A stretch of 64,000 nt of DNA from Rostratula benghalensis (taxonomy: Eukaryota; Chordata; Aves; Charadriiformes; Rostratulidae): NCBI GenBank assembly GCA_013399305.1, contig VXAI01000019.1, positions 2,603,952 to 2,667,951 on the forward strand, given 5' to 3'. The notes under the pieces are model-generated. The model was not told the origin of the DNA. It made no database searches and was given only the letters and a program-made list of their open reading frames with translations. Positions 36,869 to 50,174 of the stretch are shown here, one piece after another. The position numbers and the translations under genes are program-made. Position 1 is the first letter of the stretch, and each line of letters opens with the position of its first letter.

Positions 36869-36923
36869 CCCCCTACCCTAAACCCCACAGAAACCCAAAC
36901 CCCCCTCCCCACCCCAGACCCCC
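36869..36923 (-). other. Strong G-quadruplex-forming tract
   Basis: The plus strand has eight C-runs of 3 to 6 bases within 55 bases: 36869-36873, 36876-36878, 36883-36886, 36894-36896, 36900-36905, 36907-36910, 36912-36915 and 36919-36923. Read on the minus strand these are G-runs, with loops of 3, 1 and 1 bases between the first four. The last part includes GGGGTTTAGGGTAGGGGG, loosely telomere-like. Folding is inference from composition. Confidence 0.75.
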
Positions 36924-39900
36924 AACTCCACACAGATTTATGGGACTGTCCCAGAGGTCCTGCATTAATAATATGTAGCATGTGCACAGGAATGATAGAT
37001 GGAACAGGAATGGCTTATGTCTCTGTTAAATACCATGTTGTAAAAGTTGTACCAATATATGCTTGTGAGACAGGTTTCTCATGTTTTCCTGAAGGTTGCT
37101 AATCTCTTGGGCAGACAAAGAAGGTGGTAGCTTCTGAGGTTTGGGATTTAAGAACCCTGTAGTGTGCTGCATACTTTGAAGGGAAGTACTAAAGCACCAT
37201 TAAATTTTAAAATACAGTTCAGAAGTGTTATGTTTTCTTATACCCTGCAGTTCTCAGTCCAAAGGACTGAATTTCAGCTTAAGAAAAAAAAAAACCAAAC
37301 CAACAGACCAACCCAAAGAACAAAACAAGTGCAAATCACCCAGGAGTGCAAGTGGGAGATAGGGATCGTAGGGAGTCACACTGTAATATTCTGTAACTGA
37401 AAAGAAAAGCAGCAGCTGCCCTGTCACAAAGGCTGGTTTGCATTTAAAAGTGAAGATTATATGGACAACACAGGAACAGTCTCCTTTTCACTCCTTTTTC
37501 AGCTCACAGAGAGGGTCCTGTAAGCAGGGAAGAACAATTTTGGGAAGGACTTCAAGTTTTTTATGTTCCTTTCCATTGCAGGAAGGATAAAAAATTGTAA
37601 AATTTTAAATGCTGAAAGGAGTACAGGAAAAAATAATGTCAGGTCAACTTAATTTCAATTTCAGCTCTTTAAAACTGTAGTTGTATAGCCTGCAACGTCA
37701 ATTCAAATGGGAAAGCACTGTGAAAGGGGACAATTTTAAAGTTTATTCTTAAAATACCAAGATAGGATATTTTGACATTGTCTCAATCCATTTATTGCTT
37801 ACTAAATGCTACTTACACCTCATTCTGCAGTAAAGGCAGATAAACACAGATTACTTGGGGAATAAGGCAACCTGAAGAATGTCTTTACCAGGAGAGTAGA
37901 GACGACTGAACTGCCTTGGTGTTCAGTACCTTGAAGGCCATTCCTACATCAGTCTCCAGTCTCTGACTGCATTTGAATGGGGGCTCTCAAGATGCTGTTT
38001 CATCCAAGCCTTCATGTGTGGCAGAAATGGTTGAGCAGGATGGACTTGTGGTTGAACAGAAGTTGCATTATTCATTAGCTACTGAAAACGGGAGGGTTTT
38101 GTAGCCTGTTTTGGAAAAGTTGAGCTATCCTAAGATGTGAGGACCTTGGGCTCCCAGTTGAGATGTCATATAGCTGGGAATCTGAAAACCCAGGGAGCAG
38201 AGGGCTTTTGGTGTTGTAGAATGGGAAGTGAAGGCTTCAAACTCCCTCTGTTCAAAACAGGCTTGAAGAGCTCCATTCAAAAACTATCCAGAGCAGTTGA
38301 GTGACTCTTCCTGGAGTCCAGCAGTTCAGGGGCTGAGTCACAGTAGCTCTTTCCTGGGTTTCCTTGCAGAAAGGTGGATGAATTGAAAGAATAATTTTCC
38401 CTTCCTGGAGAACGTGGAGGAATGCACCAAAACATTGTGTATTTTGAGAAAAACCTAATTACTTTTCTGTATGTAGAAGTGAAAATTCTGTTTCTCTTTC
38501 TTCTGGTATTAGAACTGAGTTTTTTTGTCGGCTTTCTGGTAATGTGGCAGCTTGATGCATTCTGTCATTTGGTATCAGTCCACGACCGAATATCTTGATT
38601 CTGTGTTTGAGACCAGCCTTCAAGAAAAGAAGTTTCTGATGGCATAGGTGACAAGCCGAGATGTCCAGAGCCAGACCTGTAGAACAGAGAGAAATCTGTA
38701 ATGGCAGTTTGTCATTTGTATGGAAGAAGTATAGAAAGTGATGGTGTTTTACGCTGGTTCCTCACAGTCTATATTGAATGGCACCTTGTGCTGAGCAAGA
38801 GCTGCTGGAAATTGGCTAGCAGATTTTTCTTGCTCAGTCTGACCAAATCTATTTGTGCTGAAGATCAATATGGGAAAGCAATGCCAGCAGGCATTAAAGT
38901 GCGAGAGATGGCAAGAGTGAGCCACCCCTCTGGCTTGCAGACAGTGAAATAAGACATACTCATATAAGCCTCTTAGTTCTCCTGAGCTCACCTACAAGCT
39001 GAGGCTGTGTAGCTTCTGCAACAGGTTTTCTAATTACATTTTTATAGTCTCACCCTCTGCATCGGTTTAGCTTGAAATTCAGTATTCTCTTTGTTTTCCC
39101 TTTTCCACCCTATAAACCGTTATCTCCCACCACTACTGGGCTTCCTAGGAGAACTCAATTACCTGCAGAGGCAGATGTGCTAAACGGCAATGCAAGGATG
39201 ATTTGTCAGAGCAGATTTGAAAGCTGACATCTGATACTACCTGCGGCACTGTCAGGAGAGGAGCATCGTCAACAAGCTGTTAAAAAGGACTTCTAATAGC
39301 CGAACAAAGTAGATGAAACATCAAGAAAATCTCCTTGTTCTTGCTGATTGCCTAATTTAATTGGCACGGTTTTATTGAATTTTTTAATAGAACAAAATGA
39401 GATTTTAATGTAATCTCACTGAGGTTGGTTCTAATTAGATATTTTAATTTATTATGACTTTCTTGGTTGGAAGAACTCAAACAACTCATTAATATATTCT
39501 GTATGAAGTTATTTTAGAAGTCCCACCATCTTCCAGCTCGGTGTAAATTTTTGGTCATATCAGTGGGTTCACTTAGTTGTCAACCTACAGAAAACTGTGG
39601 AAAGACCAAATAACTTATTTTACTTATTCAAACTCTAGAATCAAGTAAATGTATTGGAAACGTCTGATATTTTGTAGATGTGATTCTTTAAGCTTCTCAC
39701 CATTGATCCATCAGTGGCATCAACCTCGTTGACTGTTGCAGTGAGACCGTGCTGACTAGATTTCTTTGCTTACAAAGCTGTTTAAAGACCTAAGCATCTT
39801 CCAGTCTCATGTTGATCTTTGCTGACTTAAAAACCCAGATAGGAATAGAAAATACTAGTTTGATTTTGTTGCTGAGATGCTGAGGGACTTGTGGTACAGC

Positions 39901-41110
39901 GCATGTTTGCTCTCAAGCGAGCTGCTTGGAATATGTTTCTCTGCACTTAACTGCATCACTACAAGGTATGCTGGATCGGGAGTAATTTTTAAATTCTCTC
40001 TTATCATCTAAATTTGATCATTTCCTTCCAGGGTTTACTCATGGACCACCTGGGCTTTATGGGACTATGAGGAGCAGGGTGCAAGCTTCATACAGATTCA
40101 AAGGGGCTGTTCTTTTCCAAGCCTAGAGAGGACTTTGCTGCTTGATGAGGAAATGCAAAGTTTTGGTAACACTGGATGTTTTTGGATTCCCAGTTGAGAG
40201 TTAGAAATATCACAGTGGTTTGTCAATGTATCCATTCACCCTTAAAACTTCAGGCAGTGTTAGACTATCCACCTCAACCTGCACTGGGTAGGTACCTCCT
40301 CTGGGACAGTGATTGTTACACAATATTGCAAAGTGCTACAAGTGTCTCTATGACATTTTGTAAGTTAATTTGCTGCTTGTGAAAGTGAAATTCTGAAAGT
40401 ACCTGTTCTTCCCATAGGTCACATCGATACTGTGCCATGGTACTTGAAAAGGCCTAAAAAAGTTTTCCCTTTCCTTTATTTATGAAGATACAGCTCCTAG
40501 GTTTCTTTGGTTGTAGTATGATATGAAACATCCACAGTGGACCATCTTAAGGCAACAGAGAAGTATTTTAATCAGCATTGTGAGCCTGAGTCTTCAAAGT
40601 TAATTAATACAAAAGTCTAAAATACAAATTATTCTATTTTTCAATCTATCCTCAAGCATCACTCTAAATACAACTCCATTGTAATACAACCGACAACAAC
40701 CATATTTTCATGACAATAACCTGCACCATACATGGAAGGTGTGGGACATATGAGGGAGTACTCAGATAACTCTTGTGAGTAAATTGCCCACACTCCTCTG
40801 ATGATGAGGCAAAGGATTTGTTGAAAGAGAAAAGATGAGGAATAAACTTTCATACCTATACTGGATAGAGTTGTTTGAGTGGTAGTGGTACTTTTTTTTT
40901 TTTCCAGAAAAGTTGAGTTTTCTATATGTAAAGCTTCAGTGATTTGTACAGCTTTGTTCATTTAGCAAAACACAGAAGGTGGCATTTTTACTGCCTGTTA
41001 GTCCTTTTTGAACACAGCCAAATGGCTTAAGCAGAATTTCATGTTCAAATACATAATTGTTCAGAAACTTCTCTGAAAGCTTAATGCAACAGAGGACAAG
41101 GAATAGGGAC
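36924..41110. other. Unique non-coding sequence
   Basis: No gene or repeat recognised. A homeodomain-site-rich AT block lies near 39360-39460 (GGTTCTAATTAGATATTTTA), including the short inverted repeat TGAGATT...AATCTCA. Confidence 0.5.
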
Positions 41111-41374
41111 TTTTTATCAGGGAATGTAGTGATAGGAGGTAATGGTTTAAAATGGATATTTAGATTAGATATAAGGAAGAAATTCTTGATTGTGATGGAA
41201 CAGGTTGTCCAGAGAAGCTTTGGCTGCCCAGTCCCTGGAAGTGTTCAAGGCCAGGCTGGATGGGGCTTGGAACAACCTGGTCTGGTGGGAGGTGTCCCTG
41301 CCCAGGGCAGGGGGGTTGGAACTGGGTGATCTTTAAGGTCCCTTCCAACTCTAACCATTCTGTGATTCTATGGG
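41111..41374 (+). mobile_element. CR1 LINE 3' fragment
   Basis: It starts TTTTTATCAGGGAATGTAGT, passes 'ttagattagatataaggaagaaattc' and the AACAGGTTGTCCAGAGAAGC block, and ends AAGGTCCCTTCCAACTCTAA with the CATTCTGTGATTCTATG tail. The open frame at 41057-41329 derives from it and is not a gene. Confidence 0.95.
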
Positions 41375-44300
41375 TCAGATCTCCTTACCTAAATAGACTT
41401 GGTACACTTAGAACTAGTGTTAGGTATTGAGTAACACTGAGATCGGTGCAGGAAGTTGTGTAGATAAAGGACTTGGCTTCCTTTGGATCAATTCCTGAAA
41501 TGTAAAATACCAGCAATAACAGGGGGTTAATTCCCCGTTTCATACAGATGTTGTCAAAATAATATGTTTAATAAGTCTTTGGGTATGCTGAGAATATTAG
41601 TGTCCTAATAAGATGCTATTAAGACTGAAGCAGCAATTTCTTTCTTTCTCTGAATTGTTTTATTTCATTAATAAGAAAACTATGTCCTTATGATCTTCAC
41701 TTCTCAAGTCAGATTTCATCCATTTTTGCTTGCAGAACATGCCCATAGACATGTAAGGTACATAGAAAAAATGGTAAGACGTAGAATTTTTGAAAGGAAG
41801 ATTATCCATTAACTTTTCTATTTTTAACCCTCCAAACGAAAACTCAGAAAAGAATGAAATACAGCTAAATATGAGGACTGTAGTTGGCAGTAGTGTTTGT
41901 AAGTGGTTGTTGTCAACATACCAGGAATGTGTCTGGATTTCTGGCTTGATGTTTTACTGTATTGCACAACCCCCAGTTGGTGTTTGTTTTTCCTCCTGCT
42001 CCTCACTTTCTGGCTTTATTGGAACCTGCCCCTCTGTCTTTAACAGGTAATATTGAGTATCGGTCTTACAGGGCCATGCTCTTGCTGCTTCCTTCTTGCA
42101 GAGTTCGGAACACAATTTTGCCTCCCCCCCCCTATATTTTACTGGTGAAATGAGCCATATAGGGAGATGGCATGAGAAAGAGTTTGACAGGTAGAATTAG
42201 GAAAAGAAATAATCCTTGTGGTTGGCTTGAGCTCTTCTTGCCTGACACACAGACACCTTTCTGCTAAATCAGACTTGACTGAACACTTGCAAGGGGCTGT
42301 GAATGCCCTGATGTTTGACAGCTCCTGTTTCAGGTTTCCTGCGTGAGAGCATGATTCACTCTCAACTGATCCACCCCTGAAATTGAATCTTAAAGCTTTC
42401 TGCAAGTACTATGCTACACTCTCGTCATGCGGGAGGGAAATAGTCTGTTGCTCGTTCTGCCTGTGAAATGAGCTGGTGCTATAAGATTACCCTTCAATTT
42501 GACTTCTGGGAAGTAACTTGAACCTCATCAGATTATGAGTTTCTTGGTCTCCCCGTGTAGGTGCCCGCTCTTGTCGCAGGCTTTCTGAAGTGTTGCTGTA
42601 ATTGCTGATTTGTGTTGATTTTTCTCTTCACCTAACACCATATGCTGCGGTTGAGAGATGTGATCATAACTTGTTTTCACACAGACTAAGGCCTGAATCA
42701 CACACACGTCGGGTTGCTGCAATTTCCTTTGACAGTCAAGAAAGCCTGTTAGAGCTGCAGACTCATTAAAAGGCAGACTTCTTGTGAAGACCAGTAGACA
42801 GAGTTTATGTAGCCTAAAGAAAGGTGGAATGATATAACGAAGGTGTAAATGAACTTGTGATAGTTCCACATCTGTGTCAGTTCACACAATGAGATAATAA
42901 AGTCTCTCCCAAAGAAGAAATTAAAAAATGCTTTAGGTGAAATGCTAACATTTTCATGGGGAAAGAAGTGATATGGTAGTGGCAGTGGAAAAATATTATT
43001 GCTTCCATTAAAAAAAAAACCAAAACCTTCCTAAACAAAAAAAAAAAAGCTCTCATAGATTTGCAGGAGGCTGATTGTTTTATTGGTAAGAATACCCAAA
43101 ATGATGGGTGAGCCTTAGAAAAGTAGTGTTTGGAAATTATTCCAGTTCAAAGTTTCAAGTCCGTTTCAAGCAGTAGGTTGAGATTTCTGTGTGTGACCGC
43201 TCACCAAGGCCATATCCAAGGCTACCCCCTGTCAGAGGTGGGACCTGAGCCTAGAGTTATATCCCTTCCAACAATACCCACATCCATATGGCTCTCCTGC
43301 ATTCTGCCGTTCTCTTCGTCACTGTGTAGGCACCAGCTATTTTCTTCAAGTCAGGTCAATACCTTGGCCATTATCAAAACAACTTGATGAGCCGGAAAGT
43401 CATTTTACAATGCTTTTTCAAACTTAGAGAAATAAATTCAATAAAAGTGCCTCAAATCTTTTGGGAGAAGTGACAGTCTAATCATTTAAACGACGTGTTC
43501 ATTATGAAACCCCAGAACATGTCTCACTGCGGGCAGGAGGAGATATATTTGGTTATTGAGCTTCCTTTTCTTCACGAATTCAATCGATACCTGCATAGGC
43601 AGAATGAAAGTGTCCATTATTGTGAGACTTACTATGTAACCAGGGTGTGCGTGGTAAGGGTAAGAGTATATTTAGCAGTGGAAGTGATCTTGAAATGATT
43701 GCCATATATGCAGTGGTAATTTTTGCTGCTTAGTGTTTTAGCTTCCTTGGGTTCAGAGAAAGCTCAATTAATTCTTCCTGAGGTGTGAATAAAAAAAAAA
43801 TAAATCATTAAACAGTTGGCTAAGTTCTTCTCAGTTATTTAATAGAATTACCATACTTTTTCCTTTTGAGTATGTAGTGGTGATGCAGGTAGAGGTGGTG
43901 ACAAGAAATTCTGTTCCAATTGGGTACAACGTTGCTGACCATTGGGAATGACGTATGGCTGGGCAAAAGTGAACACAGAGCTGGTATTGTGTACTCATTA
44001 GGGTTGTTAAACCATTATATTTGCCACTGAAAAGAACTTTTAAGGCAGTGTAAAGCTTGGACTGTACTCCCCCAAATTCTTGTTATCTGCTGGTCTAATT
44101 CATCTTGTAGGAATGGATGGTCTTTTACTCTCTGAACCTCCAGCTCACTCCAACATCCTCCCTTCTGGATAAGCTGAAACGAAAAGGGCAGTGCCAGTCT
44201 GAGACTTCTCTACAGTGTGTGGCTGTAGAACATGGTAGGACTGATCCCTTCTTTTTTCTGAAAAGAAAAGAGTCTGGGCTTGCATCTCCAGTGCAGTAAG

Positions 44301-45844
44301 GGTGAGAAAGGGCGTTCCATTATTTTGAAAATTTTGATACTTCACATATTTTTATTTATTTTTTTTCATTCTGATACGGAGTTAAAGCTTAAGCTTCTGA
44401 AATTCTCTGTGAACAATGAAAGTGCTGTCTGTGGCTTGGAATTGGGTAGGGTGGTGCAGGTCGTGGAGTGCTGGGGAGCTGAGGAGCTGGGTGAGCAATG
44501 GAGAAGACCACCAGAAGTGCCCTTATGTAGGAGGCTGCCAAGGGGAGGGGAGCACATTTTGGCATCCCCCTTTACTTTCTTAGAAGTATGGTGAATGCTT
44601 TGTGTGGGTTGGAGCAAAGGGGACTGAGGACATTCTCCATGCCCTTCTCTTTCCCTCAGTCCCTTAGGGAGGATACCCAGCTGAAAAGGAGTTGTGCAAG
44701 ATTCCCAGTCCCCACTGGGAGAGGAGGCCAGAGGGCTGGGGTTTAGCTACAGCGTGTACTGGCCCCACAATTTGGAGGCAGCATCAGATCAATAGCAGTG
44801 CTCTCATGGGCATTTTTATTTCTGCAAAGTGAAAATGTTTTTCCCAAACTGCCGTTTTCTCCTCATGGTAGGCACTATTTACAGAGATAGCAATTTCCTC
44901 TTTCTTAATTTCTTGTGATACTGTCTATGACTGACAGGCTGCCTTCTTCATCACTAAACCACTTCATTTTTGACTTCTAAAAGGTGCAGGTGAGGAATGC
45001 CTACAACCTTCATTGCCTTGTCCTTTTAGTGAATTTTATGAAGTTACTAATTGAACGGTAGCAATATAGCTAGTCCTGATGGTGTTGTTTCTGACGTGTT
45101 TCTGGTGGTTTCTGGCATAAGATAAAAGTTAAGGCCAGTTATGAATTGGCACCTAAAATAAGAAAATCCTTTTTAGGCAGCATATCTGGTGAGCTGTTTA
45201 TTTCCCAGGAATGTATATGCAACTAGCCTGTATGTATTATGATACCTGATAAATTCAAATCTAATCGGGAATCATATTCAGTCTGAAAATTTATTCAAGG
45301 TGTTTTTCACAAGAAATGCAATCTTACCACAAGATTTACACAAATTATTTCCATCTCATAGAGAAGAATATTGTTGTGCTTTTGAGAATCTCGTATAGTG
45401 AAAACCAGAACTTAATTGCATACTAATGCCACATTAAGAAATTCTGATTAAAACTCACAGAAGTTTAGGTGTAGGAAGTGTGGGCAAAAGCTGAACTTTC
45501 TGCTCATAGGACTTGTGATTTTTAATGCCATTACTTCTTACAGCAAATTAATCATCTGCTAGTTAATTTTGTACTCAGGGCTTTGCTTGTCCTGAATTTA
45601 TCAAGGAGCCTGGAACTACACTGGTTTGTATTTTATCCCAAGTACCGCGAGGGTAAATGAGACAAGTTTTCTATCATGGATTGACTACTGCCAAATCATA
45701 ATTCATTAATTTCCTCATAGTTTTTTCTTGGTGGTTTTTTTTTTTTTTTCTGGATTCTTTGTGTTCTCTCTTTCAGCTTATGTATTTTTTAACATTTAAG
45801 CAGCTCCTTATGAGGAAAGGCACCATATTTTCTTCTTGGCTTTC
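41375..45844. other. Unique non-coding sequence
   Basis: No gene or dispersed repeat recognised. It contains A-rich runs near 43010-43048 and a short C-run at 42122-42131. Open frames are short or overlapping. Confidence 0.5.
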
Positions 45845-45950
45845 TGTATGACCTCTGGCAGTTACTTAGCTGTGCTGTTCCTCGGCTTGATTACATGTAG
45901 AAAGTGGAGATCATTACCCTCATTGAGAAATACTTTGAGAATTATCCCTC
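45845..45950 (+). mobile_element. Ancient L3/MIR-like repeat relic
   Basis: The stretch reads TGTATGACCTCTGGCAGTTA, CTTAGCTGTGCTGTTCCTCG, GTAGAAAGTGGAGATCATTA and ATACTTTGAGAATTA. This order matches the conserved amniote pattern 'tgaccttgggcaagtcacttagc...ctcagtttcc...gtaaaatggggataat...tactttgaga' of L3 and MIR-type elements. It is strongly diverged and non-coding. Whether it is the LINE tail or the SINE sharing it cannot be decided here. Confidence 0.65.
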
Positions 45951-47960
45951 TAAAAATAAAAAAAAAATTTCAAGGGATTGGTGGGGTGAGTCAGGAGGGG
46001 GGCAGCCTGCTGATTAAATAAAAAAAACAAAACCCAGCCCTGCCGGATTGCCAGCTCTGCAACTTCACTGGTTTGTGGTTTATAAACTTTCCAGTTTGAC
46101 CAGAAGGATCATGGATGTATGAAAGTCTGAATGGATTTTAATTGTGTCTCAAATATTATCCTCAACTTCTCTGAGCCTGGATGTGAAGGACCTTGTAACC
46201 AAGTTCCATCCATGGTATTTTATAGGTTTGTTAAAAAAAAAGGGAACGCTTTACTTTCTTTTTATCCATTTGACATGATCCAACCAAGAACCATTGTAAA
46301 ACAGTCTGAGCCTGTAATTTCCCCTTATATTATGTTTAAGTCAAAGAGTCATTCAGTTGGATTAATTTAGCTCATATTTAATTAGAAGCTATTACCATAT
46401 TTGAGTCTCTAGGATGTGTTTGGCAGTACAAGAATAGAAGAGCAATAGAAAGCAATGATGAGTCTGTAATTTGCAGTGCACCAGCCTTTTGCCATTTGCG
46501 TACCTGGGCTAAAGCAAGGCACAATTTATGGCTCTGAAATATTCCTAAAAAAGCAAAGAACTGTTGACTCTGCAGAAATAGGAGGCTTTTTTTAACATTT
46601 AGTGCGTATGGTCGTTAACAGATTGGCAAAATGTAAATGTAAATGATTGTTTTAATCCTGCTAAACATTTTCTTTGGCTGACCTAATGTATTTCATGCTA
46701 AAATTGATTTTAAACATGAATATAAGCAGTCAGCTCCTTCCAGATCACTGCAACTGGTACCTCATGCAGGCAAAAGCACAGACAGCAAGACCTAGGAGAT
46801 ACTGGGTTAGATACTGATTTTTGACTCCGTCTTATTTCCTAGTGATTGATCAAGAAGAAATGTGTGGAACAATCTACGTCTAAGATGCTATTAAGAAGTA
46901 TTTCTCAGAACAGCACAAGAAGAAAATAGCAAATTTTGTTTACGAAAGGATTTCTTTATTTTTACAAATTATATAAACCAGCTGCTCTCAGATAGCAACT
47001 CAACCTTATAGATTCTTCCCAAGAATAAAATATGTTGGATAAGGGGAATATTTTGGGACATCTACTTTTGAAACCCAAGGTTTCAACCCGAGTGTTGCAA
47101 CTTTCTAAAAGCATTACATGACTTAATATGCTTAAAGGTGCCAGACATATGAACTTCAATTGCTCTTCTTGCTTTTGCAAAATAGATACTACCAGTATTT
47201 GATAGAATGTTCTTCCATTCCCCTTCCTAGGCTTTTCAGTGGTGGTGTTTATTCAAGCTACTCAATGACTTCTCAAAGCCATGAGAGATGAGGGAGTTTT
47301 GCTGTGGTTATAGGACTTTATTTGAGAGGGCTTCTGCTGCAGGTCCTAGTCACTATAGTTATTGCTTCAGTTGAAACTCTGCAGAAGTCATTTAGAAAGT
47401 GGAGACGCCTGTGGCCAGTGATCTGAGAGGTGGGGATAAACTTCAAACTCTCGCCATGTTTCCTACAGTGCAATGAACCTTGTTCAAGAGAAGTCTAGCT
47501 AGAAGATTTGATGGCCAACCGAACTCTCATTGTATGTGGAGTTTGGTAAGGAGTTCATTGCAAACATATGAGTAGTAAGAGGAAAGCCCACCTCAGGTAA
47601 CAACTAGCGTGCAATGAGACGGAAGTGTTCTGCTAATGTTTTTTTATTCTGCTTTCCAGAAAATTGAGAACTACTTGTGGTTTGAAACATGGCCAGAAAT
47701 TAACTTCTTGTCAATTGTGCTCCTGAGCGCAACTGATAATTTTTTGGGTCTCCAGGAGAATGTGCAGCAAGGTCTGTGCTCTTATCTCTGGTGTCTGAGG
47801 TTGTGTACCTGGCTATGGAGAGAGCTGGTGAGAATTTCCACTGAACTGTGCTGTAGAGAAATGAGGGGGAAGCGTAGCTGGCAGTGAAAGACTGAAGCCC
47901 TAAGGATAACAGCATGTACTGACCAGGCTGAGAGAAGAGAGCTGCCTCCCATAGCAGTTT
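45951..47960. other. Unique non-coding sequence
   Basis: No gene or repeat recognised; AT-rich. Confidence 0.5.
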
Positions 47961-48222
47961 GAGAGGGAACGGCTTCAAGCTGCAATAGGGTAGGTTTAGA
48001 CTGGACGTTAGGAAAGAATTCTTCACAGAAAGAGTGGTCAGACACAGGAATAGGCTGCTCAGGGAGGTGATTGAGTCACCATTCCTGAATGTGGTTAAGA
48101 GTGGTTGAGATGTGGTGTTGCGGGATATGGTGTAGGGGAGAACTTTGTAGAGTGGGGCTGATGGTTGGACTTCATGATCCCAAAGGTCTTTTCCAACCTG
48201 AATGCTTCTATGATTCCATGAT
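47961..48222 (+). mobile_element. CR1 LINE 3' fragment
   Basis: It starts GAGAGGGAACGGCTTCAAGC, contains AATAGGCTGCTCAGGGAGGT, and ends AAGGTCTTTTCCAACCTGAA with a TTCTATGATTCCATGATC tail. It is the same variant as 25311-25568 and the inverted copy at 6206-6541. Confidence 0.93.
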
Positions 48223-48735
48223 CAGTGTTCAGCTACTGAAAAGGGAGGATGGGTGCGGGGTTGGGGAGGCAGAAAGAATGGTCTGCTGGCTGGTCATTTT
48301 GAAGGGTCTTGTAGCCACTTAGTTTCTTCAGGGCTTATGTAGGCCCTGTGTCTGGCCAAGTGCCTGTATCATTTTGTATTGTAATAGTATAGCCCTTTTT
48401 TCAGCCACCGTTGTGCTTTTGAGATAATTCCCTCGTAACCACCTCCCCATGGTGTAATAGTTAATCCTTTTTGAATGCTGAGCAGCAGTTATGACGCTTT
48501 GCCTCTTAACTGAGACACAAATTGCCTTTTGCACACAAATTAAGCGAGTGACACAGAGTGGTGAATGGTCTCAGTGCAAGTCTCCTGCTCTATTGTCAGA
48601 CAATGGTGCAAAATAGTCATTTACAAACTTCAAAAAGATTCTCCAAAGCTAAGTAAGGTAATAGTAAGGGTACCTTTCCTGCAATAGTTTTGGTTGAAGT
48701 GTTGTTGATAGTCCACCCACTATGGGTATGGGCCT
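48223..48735. other. Unique non-coding sequence
   Basis: Nothing recognisable between two CR1 fragments. Confidence 0.5.
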
Positions 48736-49223
48736 CTCCAGTATTGTTCCATACTGGAGAGAGTCCAGTGTAGGCTGACAAAGATGATGGAGGGATTGGA
48801 GCATCTCCCTGATGAGGAAAGGCTGAGAGAGCTGGGACTCTTTAGCCTGGAGAAGAGAAGGCTGAGGGGAGACCTTATTAATGCTTAGAAGTAGCTAAAG
48901 TTGGGCTGAAGGAGGATGGAACTGGACTCTGAAGCACTGAAAGTGGATCCCAGTGACAGGATGAGGAGCAATAGGCACAAGCTCAAACACAGGAAGTCCA
49001 TTCAAATATGAGTGAAATCCTCTTTATGGTGAGGGTGCCAGAGCCCTAGAAGAGGCTGCCCAGGGAGGGTGTGGAGTCCCCTTCTCTGGGGGACTTCAAA
49101 ACCCACCTGGCTGCAGTCCTGAGTGATGTGCTCTGGGCAATCCTGCTTTAGCAGGGGAGTTGGATGAGATGATCTCTAGAGGTCCCTTCTTACTCTGACA
49201 GTTCCATTATTCTGTGATTCCAG
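48736..49223 (+). mobile_element. CR1 LINE 3' fragment, about 480 bp
   Basis: The recognisable CR1 part begins around 48752 with ACTGGAGAGAGTCCAGTGTA and runs through AGGAAAGGCTGAGAGAGCTG and 'gaagaggctgcccagggagggtgtggagtcccc', ending AGGTCCCTTCTTACTCTGAC and a TTCTGTGATTCCAGG tail. Its left edge sits in an 8-bp inverted repeat (CTCCAGTA at 48736-48743, TACTGGAG at 48752-48759). It is non-coding and moderately diverged. Confidence 0.93.
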
Positions 49224-50174
49224 GATTGCATGATATTGAAACTACCGCTTCACAGAATAACAAGAAAATGTTTGTCACTATTTATGTTTATCTAAATGGA
49301 ATAGTCTGTTTGTCTCATGTTAGGATGTTGACTTGGCATTTGTCATATTGGAATATTTAAATGTCTGATATTCTTTGCACTGTATTAATGTTACTGTGCT
49401 ATGCTTTCTGAAACATATTTATTTTGACTTACTTTAAACTGCACAAGTATTTACGGGATTTTGGTTACACAGTTTCAGAAAACAACCTGAACTTCAGCAG
49501 TACCCCTGAAACATGCAGTGGGTAATTGGTAAATTTAAATTACTTCACCAGTGTGTATTTTATAATGTATCTAGACTGATTTTGTTTAAAGTTAATTCCA
49601 TGTGGATTTAGACTTATAAGCCCCTGGCAGCTGCTGTATTATCGTGATTCATTTTTTTCTTCTTTATTAGTTACTATTTTAACATTTTAACTTCATTAAA
49701 ATGCGGGTTTAAATTGCCTGGTGGTCACTGTGGTTGCTGTGCAAATAAACAACCAGGTCTTTTCCCCATCCCCTCCCTCCCGCTGAGTCCAACGATGTGG
49801 ACTCCAAGTATCTGTTGTTTCTTTCTCCTTTTCTACTTAACATAGGGGGTATTTTCCGTGCCTAAGTCGACCGAAAAGTTTATGAGTATGATTGGGAGAT
49901 TGCAGTGCAGTTTTGTCTGCCTAGCAGAGTTGCACTTAATGATTTCTTTGGTGGAAGTGGGTGTAGGAATCCAAATGCTTTCAATTTTGGGGCTAGTTTT
50001 ATAAAATAAAGAATCACTTTTCTTTCTTTAGTAATGTAATGATTTAGGGAGCAGAAAACCAAAGGAGTGTCTTAGCTGGTGGTCTGTGGCACCCTTGATT
50101 TGAGATAGTTGTTTCAAGAACTAAAAAGCAAGTTGACAATTTTTTTAAAAAAATGTTTGTTTATTTTGGTTCAT
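49224..50174. other. Unique non-coding sequence
   Basis: No gene or repeat recognised. The part near 49620-49770 looks compositionally like conserved AT-rich non-coding sequence, but this cannot be tested here. Confidence 0.4.
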
